Of a DNA stretch of 34,948 nt, positions 1 to 5,819 are shown in pieces. A program made the position numbers and the translations under genes. The notes under the pieces were generated by a model. It worked only from the letters and a program-made list of their open reading frames with translations, was not told the origin of the DNA and ran no database searches. Every line of letters begins with the position of its first letter. Within the stretch, counting starts at the first letter, position 1. The stretch comes from Acidobacteriota bacterium (GTDB lineage: Bacteria > Acidobacteriota > Terriglobia > Terriglobales > Acidobacteriaceae): positions 1 to 34,948 of the forward strand of contig JAGWNX010000038.1 of NCBI GenBank assembly GCA_028872955.1. The letters run 5' to 3'.

Positions 1-12
1 TGTCTCTCTTCA

Positions 13-42
13 GTTTTGAAAGGGCGCGGCTTAAGCCGCGCC
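13..42. repeat. REP-like palindrome, left outer end of RAYT unit
   Basis: Bases 23-42 form a perfect 20-bp palindrome centred on TTAA. It is preceded by GTTTTGAAAGGGCG (13-26), the exact reverse complement of 588-601 on the other side of the transposase gene. The stop codon of the minus-strand transposase (31-33) lies in the middle of this palindrome. The layout is that of a REP sequence at the end of a RAYT-REP unit. Confidence 0.75.
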
Positions 43-528
43 GTCCAGGGTTGCCATGGAGCCGGGCTTCAGCCCCGGAGGGAAGGCATCCAACTCAAAC
101 TCGCCATTTGCCGAGCTATAGGGATACTCCTCTTCGCGGACAGCCAGGTTGCCTTTTACAGCGTTGCGTGCCATGTAGCGTTGGTGTGTTTCAAAGTCCT
201 GCGTGTCTCGAATTCGATGATCGGAAAAGCCAGCAACCCAGATCGCGCCCTTCCAGGCAAACTCTCTCCGGGCACGGAAGGAGAACCCGCCCTTGAGGCA
301 TTGCACGGCTGATTCGAGGCTTCCACAGGGAGTCAGCAGGCAATGGAAGTGATCGGGCATTACGGTAAAGCCATGCAGAAAGTAACGCTCGGGTCGGTAG
401 TGATACAGCATCTCGAGGAACAGCTGAGCCCATCGCTCATGCCGGAAGAGAGGCAGCCGGCCAGCCGTACTTGATGTTACAAAGTACGTCCGCCCGTTCT
501 TGGTCGCCTGTTCTCTCTCTGGCCGCAT
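31..528 (-). CDS. REP-associated tyrosine transposase (RAYT, IS200/Y1 HUH family)
   Basis: This 165-residue protein resembles the Y1/TnpA-REP family, single-strand DNA transposases that cut REP hairpins through a catalytic tyrosine. The HUH metal-binding motif is visible as MPDHFHCLL (about residues 57-65). The likely nucleophile is the Tyr in THQRYMARNAV (about residue 117). RAYTs differ from IS200 elements in being single-copy and immobile or nearly so, and are thought to maintain REP/REPIN repeats. The ATG at 526-528 has a GAGG ribosome-binding site about 8 nt upstream. The C-terminal tail (PPGLKPG...DGAA) is encoded by REP palindromes, so it is probably dispensable. The gene sits between two sets of REP-like palindromes, as RAYTs typically do. 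No frameshift is visible, so the gene looks intact. Confidence 0.9.
   Translation of the reverse strand: MRPEREQATKNGRTYFVTSSTAGRLPLFRHERWAQLFLEMLYHYRPERYFLHGFTVMPDHFHCLLTPCGSLESAVQCLKGGFSFRARREFAWKGAIWVAGFSDHRIRDTQDFETHQRYMARNAVKGNLAVREEEYPYSSANGEFELDAFPPGLKPGSMATLDGAA
62..78. repeat. REP-like palindrome inside the RAYT 3' end
   Basis: The near-palindrome CCGGGCTTCAGCCCCGG has arms GGGCT/AGCCC and a 2-nt centre. It lies in the last codons of the transposase gene, where the minus strand reads it as Pro-Gly-Leu-Lys-Pro-Gly. It is the same GGGCT-NN-AGCCC type as the copy at 540-551. Confidence 0.6.
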
Positions 529-539
529 ACGTCCCTCGG

Positions 540-551
540 GGGCTAAAGCCC
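540..551. repeat. REP-like palindrome, right inner copy
   Basis: The palindrome GGGCT-AA-AGCCC lies just upstream of the RAYT start codon and pairs in type with the copy at 62-78. It probably belongs to the same RAYT-REP unit. Confidence 0.6.
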
Positions 552-571
552 AGTTCCCTTTGACACTAAAC

Positions 572-601
572 GGCGGGACTAAAGTCCCGCCCTTTCAAAA
601 C
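572..601. repeat. REP-like palindrome, right outer end of RAYT unit
   Basis: The arms GGCGGGACT (572-580) and AGTCCCGCC (583-591) pair perfectly around an AA centre. The following CTTTCAAAAC completes the 14-bp inverted repeat (588-601) that matches 13-26 exactly in reverse complement. It lies just downstream of the carA stop codon on the minus strand, so its hairpin might also help end or stabilise the carA transcript. Confidence 0.75.
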
Positions 602-633
602 AAAGCCACACACCCGCAACATGCCTCCACTGC

Positions 634-1773
634 TTACTTTTTCCACTCTTCCATCATGGTCCGGAAGTCCCGGAACAGGTAGTGCGAGTCGTGTGGTCCG
701 GGGCTGGCCTCCGGGTGGTACTGCACGCTGAACATGGGGTCCGTCTTGTGGCGCAGGCCGGCCAGGGTGTGATCGTTCAGGTTCGTGTGCGTCTGCTCCA
801 CATCCGCAGGCAGCGAGGCCGGATCGACGTTGAAGTTGTGATTCTGCGCGGTGATCTCCACCTTGCCGGTGCGGTGGTTCAGGATGGGGTGGTTGCCGCC
901 GTGGTGCCCGAACTTGAGCTTGTACGTCTTGCCGCCCAGTGCCAGACCAAACAGCTGATGCCCCAGACAGATGCCGAACATCGGCTTCTTGCCCTGAATG
1001 GCGCGGATGTTCTGCTGCGCGTACTCAAGTGGCTCGGGGTCGCCGGGGCCGTTGGAGAAGAAGACGCCGTCGGGGTTCATCGCCAGCACGTCACTGGCCG
1101 GCGTCGTTGCCGGAACCACGGTGACGCGCAGGTTCTCACGGGTGAGCATGCGCAGAATGTTCTGTTTGATGCCAAAGTCATACGCCACGACGTGCAGCGT
1201 CTCGCGGTCGGCGTTCTCGGTTGCGGGCAGCAGCGAGTCTCCGGTCTGGTTGCGCGGCTCCTCGGCGTTCCACACGTAGATCTCGCGGGTCGTCACCTTG
1301 CTGGCCAGGTCGGTGCCTTCCATCTTCTTGATGGCGCGTGCCCGGGCGACCAGCTCCTGTTCGTTCAGGTTGTCGCCGGCGGCCAGCACGCCCCGCATCA
1401 CGCCGTTCGCGCGCAGATGCCGCACAACGGCCCGGGTGTCGATGTCCGAGATGACAGGCACGCCGTAGCGCTCCAGGTACTCATCCGCCACCTGGGTGGA
1501 GCGCCAGTTGGAGCACACCGGCGAAAACTCACGGGTGACCAGGCCCTCAATAAACGGCTTCACCGACTCGGCATCGCTGGGTGTGGTGCCGTAGTTGCCA
1601 ATGTGGGGATTGGTGAGAACAACGATCTGTCCGGCGTAGGAGGGATCGGTAAAGATCTCCTGGTATCCGGTCAGCGAAGTATTGAAGACGACTTCTCCGG
1701 AGCGCTCCGTACTGGCTCCAAAGCTTGTACCACGAAAGATGCGCCCGTCTTCCAGCGCGAGTATGGCCTGCAT
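634..1773 (-). CDS. carA: Carbamoyl-phosphate synthase small (glutaminase) subunit
   Basis: CarA hydrolyses glutamine and passes ammonia to CarB for carbamoyl phosphate synthesis, which feeds pyrimidine and arginine biosynthesis in the cytoplasm. The 379-residue length is normal for the family. The N-terminal CPSase small domain ([22 protein letters not shown]) is followed by a class I glutamine amidotransferase domain. The triad is visible as Cys269 in GICLGHQ, and His353 and Glu355 in [12 protein letters not shown]. The ATG at 1771-1773 has a GGAGAGG-type ribosome-binding site close upstream. carB is not next to it: the neighbours are a RAYT downstream and a His-rich small gene upstream, so the large subunit must be elsewhere. 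A TAGAAT -10-like hexamer and an inverted repeat lie about 30-60 nt upstream. Confidence 0.97.
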   Translation of the reverse strand: MQAILALEDGRIFRGTSFGASTERSGEVVFNTSLTGYQEIFTDPSYAGQIVVLTNPHIGNYGTTPSDAESVKPFIEGLVTREFSPVCSNWRSTQVADEYLERYGVPVISDIDTRAVVRHLRANGVMRGVLAAGDNLNEQELVARARAIKKMEGTDLASKVTTREIYVWNAEEPRNQTGDSLLPATENADRETLHVVAYDFGIKQNILRMLTRENLRVTVVPATTPASDVLAMNPDGVFFSNGPGDPEPLEYAQQNIRAIQGKKPMFGICLGHQLFGLALGGKTYKLKFGHHGGNHPILNHRTGKVEITAQNHNFNVDPASLPADVEQTHTNLNDHTLAGLRHKTDPMFSVQYHPEASPGPHDSHYLFRDFRTMMEEWKK

Positions 1774-1800
1774 TGCCTCTCCGAGGAGTGGATTTTATCG

Positions 1801-1831
1801 ATTCTACCAGTTTGGGCGGTGCCAAATCTGG
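1801..1831 (-). promoter_or_regulatory. Candidate carA promoter/operator with inverted repeat
   Basis: On the minus strand TAGAAT (1801-1806) is a good -10 match about 30 nt before the carA ATG. Directly upstream lies the inverted repeat CCAGTTTGG (1807-1815) and CCAAATCTGG (1822-1831), whose arms match apart from one extra base. I see no convincing -35 hexamer. The repeat overlaps where RNA polymerase would sit, so it could be an operator. This is inference from position only. Confidence 0.35.
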
Positions 1832-1945
1832 ATTCCCCGTGAAGAAATGTACGCGCAGGCAGAAAAGCGCGCAGCCCACCCCTGGCTGGCATCGGAGCCA
1901 GTGCGGATGGGCTGCCCTGTGGTTGCTCTCGAGCGACGCGGAAAG

Positions 1946-2062
1946 CTACTTGGTGTGGTGGTGGCGGTGGTGATGATGGTGCCCGGCGGCCTGGGCCGGA
2001 ACCACGACACCTGCCAGCACAACGGCCGTCAACAGAGCGAAAACTACGGTACGAATCTTCAT
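1946..2062 (-). CDS. Small secreted histidine-rich peptide (38 aa)
   Basis: This 38-residue open frame starts at the ATG 2060-2062 with a clear AAGAGGT ribosome-binding site about 6 nt upstream. Residues 1-26 form a textbook Sec signal peptide: positively charged start MKIR, a hydrophobic stretch, and VPAQA before the cut. The mature part is only about a dozen residues, nine of them histidines (two His runs broken by one Arg). The His cluster suggests binding of Ni, Cu, Zn or Co in the periplasm, but that is inference. It lies between carA and a Rieske protein, all on the minus strand. I do not recognise a named family. The signal peptide plus a well-placed ribosome-binding site argue for a real gene. 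Confidence 0.65.
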   Translation of the reverse strand: MKIRTVVFALLTAVVLAGVVVPAQAAGHHHHHRHHHTK

Positions 2063-2201
2063 CGTGTACCTCTTAGCGGAGATGCTGGCGGCTGCGGATG
2101 CATTGCAGCGCCGATGCCCTAGCATAGGGGCCAACTCCGCCGGTGGAAAAGGAAAGATTTCCTCAGAACCCGGGCTGGAACCTTCTCTGGTTCCTGCTCG
2201 C

Positions 2202-2528
2202 TCAGCCGATGGGCGGCGTCTCGATCTGGATGAGCACGTCCTCGTCCTGCACCCGCACCGGGTACACCGGCAGGGTGACCTTGGCGGGAAACTCACCCTC
2301 GCCGGTCTTCAGGTCAAAGGTCCAGCTGTGCCAGGGGCACACGACAGAGCCGCCCTCCAGCCAGCCCTGGCCTAACGGGCCGTCCCGATGCGGGCAGCGG
2401 TTGTCGATGGCGCGCAGCTCGCCGTCCACATTGGCCAGGCACACCATGTGTCCTGCAGCCTCGGCTTCTCTGACCTGTCCGACCGGTGGAGCCTCTGCCA
2501 GACCACACACCCTAACCCAATCTGCCAC
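2202..2528 (-). CDS. Rieske [2Fe-2S] ferredoxin-like protein (NirD-type)
   Basis: This protein of about 108 residues is a single Rieske domain. The cluster ligands are visible in the pair CPHRDGPLGQG and CPWHSWTFD (Cys-X-His ... Cys-X2-His), spaced as in nitrite-reductase small subunits and ferredoxin components of dioxygenases. It has no signal peptide or membrane anchor, so it is probably a soluble cytoplasmic electron carrier. I chose the GTG at 2526-2528 because a perfect AAGGAGG lies 8 nt upstream. The longer ATG start at 2547-2549 would place this ribosome-binding site inside the gene and has only a weak site of its own. No oxygenase or nitrite reductase partner is adjacent, so the electron acceptor is unknown. 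Confidence 0.88.
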   Translation of the reverse strand: MADWVRVCGLAEAPPVGQVREAEAAGHMVCLANVDGELRAIDNRCPHRDGPLGQGWLEGGSVVCPWHSWTFDLKTGEGEFPAKVTLPVYPVRVQDEDVLIQIETPPIG

Positions 2529-2639
2529 GCAACAACCCTCCTTGCACATCTTAGCCTGTCCGCATGGCCAGCTTCCGGCAGAATGGACGTGGCAGCATGC
2601 TTCCCTGCCGCCCAGATGCTACCCTCAAGAGGTAGCGCC

Positions 2640-3551
2640 ATGGCCTCCAAGACCTCCGCCCGCCAGCCCCGACCGCAGCGCCCGGTACCGCAACCGCCCA
2701 ATCAGCCGGAGGTGGTGCAGCCGCTCTGGATTCTGCGCTCGATGGCGCTCATCATCCTCGCGGCCTTCGTCTGCGGATATCTGACGATGCTCTATCTCTT
2801 CTACCAGGGGCAGTGGCAGCTTGTGCTGCATCCCGAGCGAACGACGGCCGCCCCGGTCGTGCCGGATGCCGTCCCCGAGCAGGTGCGCTTTGGGCTGGAC
2901 GAGTCTGCCACACCGCAACTGACCGGCTGGTGGATCGCAGCCCCTCCGGGCTCCCGCTTTGCCGCCGATACCGTGTTGTATCTGCGCAACGGCAGCGGCT
3001 CGCTCGCGGGCGACGGAGCCACCCTGGCGGCGCTGCAAGGGCTGGGAAGGAACGTCTTTGCCTTCGACTATCGGGGCTACGGCCAGAGCGCCGCGGTACA
3101 CCCCAGCCAGAGCCGCATGCTGCAGGACGCCGCACAGGCCTGGCAGTATCTTGCGGACCATCGCGGCATCGCGGCCGGGCACGTTGTGCTGTTTGGCGAC
3201 GGGGTTGGCGGCTATCTGGCGGCTACGCTGGCCCGCCAGCACCCCCAGGCAGCGGCGCTGGTGCTGAGTTCCCCACAGCCTGACCAGATTGGCGTTGCCC
3301 GGCAGGATGACCGAACCCGGCTGGTGCCCGTCTCCCTGCTCTTCCGCGAGCGCTTCCGCCTGGAGGACGTGCTGCCTGCCCTGACGACGCCGAAGCTGTT
3401 GCTGGTGACCAACGCCGCCGAGGCCGGCGTGGCCGCAACCGCAGCCATGCCCCGCATGGTGGTCACGCTGCGGCCGCAGGACAAGAACACGCCGCTCAGT
3501 AACGAGCAGATTGGCCGTTTCCTGGACCAGTATCCAACCGAAGCAAAGTAG
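2640..3551 (+). CDS. Membrane-anchored alpha/beta-hydrolase-fold protein, nucleophile missing
   Basis: The 303-residue protein starts at ATG 2640-2642 with AAGAGG 7 nt upstream; the open frame runs further 5' but without a better start. A Pro-rich cytoplasmic N-terminus (1-28) precedes one membrane segment (about 31-55). The rest resembles BAAT/FrsA/YfhR-like alpha/beta hydrolases: FDYRGYG (142-148) is the strand/oxyanion loop and VVLFGDGVGG (182-191) the nucleophile elbow. In active members this elbow reads G-x-S-x-G-G; here the Ser position is Gly188. No His near the C-terminus looks like the third triad residue. A non-catalytic or altered activity is therefore likely, with the globular part probably outside the membrane. 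A hairpin follows the stop codon. Confidence 0.8.
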   Translation: MASKTSARQPRPQRPVPQPPNQPEVVQPLWILRSMALIILAAFVCGYLTMLYLFYQGQWQLVLHPERTTAAPVVPDAVPEQVRFGLDESATPQLTGWWIAAPPGSRFAADTVLYLRNGSGSLAGDGATLAALQGLGRNVFAFDYRGYGQSAAVHPSQSRMLQDAAQAWQYLADHRGIAAGHVVLFGDGVGGYLAATLARQHPQAAALVLSSPQPDQIGVARQDDRTRLVPVSLLFRERFRLEDVLPALTTPKLLLVTNAAEAGVAATAAMPRMVVTLRPQDKNTPLSNEQIGRFLDQYPTEAK

Positions 3552-3571
3552 CAGGCGGAGTCTCTGCCTGC
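3551..3571 (+). terminator. Weak hairpin after the hydrolase-fold gene
   Basis: The arms GCAGGC (3551-3556) and GCCTGC (3566-3571) pair perfectly around a 9-nt loop, beginning at the last base of the stop codon. There is no T-run behind it, so it is at best a weak terminator or an mRNA-stabilising hairpin. Confidence 0.35.
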
Positions 3572-3683
3572 GGTGGGATGCGGTTGCCACACAAGGCACC
3601 GGGCGGGCTGGGCGTGGCGTTCTCCGCAAGCGATCGCGCTAGGCTGGTGGAGCAACGCGTTTGCAGAAGGTTGAGGCTTACCA

Positions 3684-4109
3684 ATGTCAAAGTGGCTGAG
3701 TGGGATGCAACCCCTGGGTGCCCTGGTAATGCGGCTGGTACTGGGCCTGGCGATGGTGAGCCACGGCTGGGATAAGGTGATTCCGCCCGGTGGCTTCCAT
3801 GGTCACAACACCTTTGCAGCGATCGACCACCACAGCCGCTACGTGGCTGGCCTGGGTCTTCCCTACTGGATGGGCGTTCTCTCGGCACTCACGGAGTTTG
3901 TGGGCGGGTTTGCGCTGCTGGCCGGTCTGCTGACGCGCATCGTTGCCTTTCTGGTGGCGGCCAATATGCTGGTCGCTCTGCTCTTCGTCAACATCCACCA
4001 CGGCTATGCCGGCAGCGAGTACGGGCTGGCCCTGTTTGCCCTTGCCCTGATGCTGCTGTTCTACGGCCCCGGGCAGATGGCGCTGGACCGACGGCTGGGA
4101 CTCACCTAG
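3684..4109 (+). CDS. DoxX family membrane protein
   Basis: The 141-residue protein has four predicted membrane segments (about 10-25, 60-82, 83-105, 112-130). It shows the DoxX pattern of an early GLAMVSHGWDK motif and LTEFVGGFALLAGLLTR in the second/third helices. DoxX proteins are small inner-membrane proteins linked to quinone or thiol redox chemistry; the exact reaction of this one cannot be read from sequence. The ATG at 3684 has GAGG about 8 nt upstream. It follows the hydrolase-fold gene by 132 nt on the same strand, and a hairpin lies shortly after its end. Confidence 0.88.
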   Translation: MSKWLSGMQPLGALVMRLVLGLAMVSHGWDKVIPPGGFHGHNTFAAIDHHSRYVAGLGLPYWMGVLSALTEFVGGFALLAGLLTRIVAFLVAANMLVALLFVNIHHGYAGSEYGLALFALALMLLFYGPGQMALDRRLGLT

Positions 4110-4147
4110 TCCAAAGGTGACCCAGACTTTTCTCGCCGCATGACGTG

Positions 4148-4173
4148 AAGGCCTCCGGTGCTCTGGAGGCCTT
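4148..4173 (+). terminator. Candidate terminator hairpin after doxX
   Basis: AAGGCCTCC (4148-4156) pairs perfectly with GGAGGCCTT (4165-4173) around an 8-nt loop, about 38 nt after the DoxX stop codon. Only a short T-stretch follows, so efficiency is uncertain. Confidence 0.5.
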
Positions 4174-4324
4174 ACTCATAGGAGGGGAGGGTCGTGCGGA
4201 TAGGGGAAACCGGACCGTGGGAACCTCTAGTCCAGTGCTTGTTACATCCAATAAGACGCAACCTATGTTGAATAGTTGCTCAGGCGCTGTGGAGCAAAGG
4301 CAACATTTTTGTAACACCTGGATG

Positions 4325-4361
4325 AAAAAAACTGCTGCGAGTAAGACACGCTCGCAGCAGT
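4325..4361 (-). terminator. Strong intrinsic terminator for the DUF1800-DUF1501 unit
   Basis: An 11-bp perfect stem (4331-4341 with 4351-4361) carries a 9-nt loop and, read on the minus strand, is followed by a run of six T (4325-4330). It lies 45 nt beyond the DUF1501 stop codon. The rest of the 4110-4406 spacer shows no gene. Confidence 0.88.
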
Positions 4362-4406
4362 GCATCGAAATGCCAGATTCGTGTGACTTGCAGACAACTC
4401 CGGGCG

Positions 4407-5726
4407 CTAGACCAGCCCGAGAAACTGCTGGGGATGCAGGCCTGCACCCGGAAAGATCTGCTCCAGATTGCGCGCGCCCATCGACTTCCAGGCCACCTCC
4501 GCCAGCACGCGCCGGTAGTCAGTGGTCACGGTCAGGTCGCGGCCCTCGTTCAGCTGCTCCGGGGCAAGCCCCGGCCACTGGCCGTAGACGTGGCCGCCCC
4601 GGACGTTACCGCCCAGAACGAACATGACGTTGGCATGGCCGTGATCCGTGCCGCCGGTGCCGTTCTGGCGGGCGGTGCGGCCAAACTCCGACATGGTGAC
4701 CAGCGTGATGTTCTCTGCCTCGACGCCCATGTCCTGCCAGAAGGCGGCAATCGTATCGGCAAACTCCTTCAGCCGGGCGGCCAGCTGGCCCTCGGCAGCA
4801 CCCTGGTTCTGATGCGTATCCCAGCCGCCGATGTCAGAGAATGCCGCCTCTACCCCAAGGTCTGCCTTCAACAGCTGGGCGATCTGCCGCATGCTGTTGC
4901 CAAACGGAGAGTTAGGGTAGACCACACCGGCCGCGGGCTGATAGTGCGCCGGGTCTGCGGACTTCAACATCTTGACCGCCTCAAACGTCTCCTGCCCGGT
5001 GCCGTGCAGCACGGAGTCCGTGCTCTCGTCGTACATGGCCTGGAAGGCATTCGCGAGAGGCGAGGCCTGGGGGCCACGACCGCCCACAGAGAAATCCGCG
5101 AGATTGTTGATGGCGACCGCGGGTAACCTGCCCTGCAGGGTACGCGGCACCTGGGTGCCCAGCGCGACCGCGCGAAACGCGGAGCTGCGGGCCGGCGCAG
5201 GCTCGGCCTGCAATGCGCGATTCAGCCAGCCGTCCGGGGTGGACTTCACCCCCGGCGTGCCGCTCTCCATGTAGTCCTGCGCATCGAAGTGTGAGCGGGT
5301 GGTATCCGGCGATCCTGCGGCATGCACCACGGCCAGGTGTCCGACGTCGTAGAGCGGCTTGAAGGAGGCCAGCGCCGGATGCAGGCCGAAGAAACCATTC
5401 AGGTCCAGAACCTGACTCTGCGGAATCGCAATGGTCGGACGCATCGCGTAGTAGTTCGGCTCGCGGTACGGAACGACGATGTTCAATCCGTCGGCGGCAC
5501 CGCGCTGGAAGAGCACCACCAGCTTGCGATTTGCCGCTGCGGCTGTTTTGGCCTCTGCCAGCACGCTACGCACCAGAAAGCCGGGAATAGCCGAAGTACC
5601 GACCAGCGCCAGCGCTCCCTGGCGCAGAAAGACACGTCGCGAGGCAACTCGCGCGCCAGTTTGCCCCTTGCGCGCGTCACAGCCCCAGTCCGTGGAGTCG
5701 ATCGTCTGCTTTCCGAAGTTCGTCAT
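4407..5726 (-). CDS. DUF1501 family protein, Tat-exported
   Basis: This protein of about 439 residues belongs to the DUF1501 family, related to sulfatase/alkaline-phosphatase-like folds and of unsettled function. The N-terminus carries a twin-arginine signal, SRRVFLR (29-35), followed by a hydrophobic stretch ending near LAEAK, so it should be exported folded. The family region is recognisable in VVLFQRGAADGLNIVVPY, in SRSHFDAQDYMESG (here T-RSHFDAQ) and in TMSEFGRT near the C-terminus. I chose the ATG at 5724-5726 because AAGGTGG lies about 6 nt upstream; the ORF continues 16 codons further 5'. It lies 93 nt after a DUF1800 gene on the same strand. The two families commonly occur as a pair, and a strong terminator follows. 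Confidence 0.9.
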   Translation of the reverse strand: MTNFGKQTIDSTDWGCDARKGQTGARVASRRVFLRQGALALVGTSAIPGFLVRSVLAEAKTAAAANRKLVVLFQRGAADGLNIVVPYREPNYYAMRPTIAIPQSQVLDLNGFFGLHPALASFKPLYDVGHLAVVHAAGSPDTTRSHFDAQDYMESGTPGVKSTPDGWLNRALQAEPAPARSSAFRAVALGTQVPRTLQGRLPAVAINNLADFSVGGRGPQASPLANAFQAMYDESTDSVLHGTGQETFEAVKMLKSADPAHYQPAAGVVYPNSPFGNSMRQIAQLLKADLGVEAAFSDIGGWDTHQNQGAAEGQLAARLKEFADTIAAFWQDMGVEAENITLVTMSEFGRTARQNGTGGTDHGHANVMFVLGGNVRGGHVYGQWPGLAPEQLNEGRDLTVTTDYRRVLAEVAWKSMGARNLEQIFPGAGLHPQQFLGLV

Positions 5727-5819
5727 CACGCACCACCTTGTACTCGCACGTTGCCGCCACTCTACTGAACGCAACCGGCCGCCGCAAGTTGCTGTGCCTG
5801 CGTCACATTGCGCAACAAA

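Noticed and set aside
682-1842. 386-codon plus-strand open frame opposite carA
   Set aside because: It lies antisense across carA, whose catalytic residues are all in place; the translation resembles no protein family.
4110-4406. A small gene in the DoxX-DUF1501 spacer
   Set aside because: Frames here have no ribosome-binding site and cross two terminator-like hairpins; nothing protein-like is seen.
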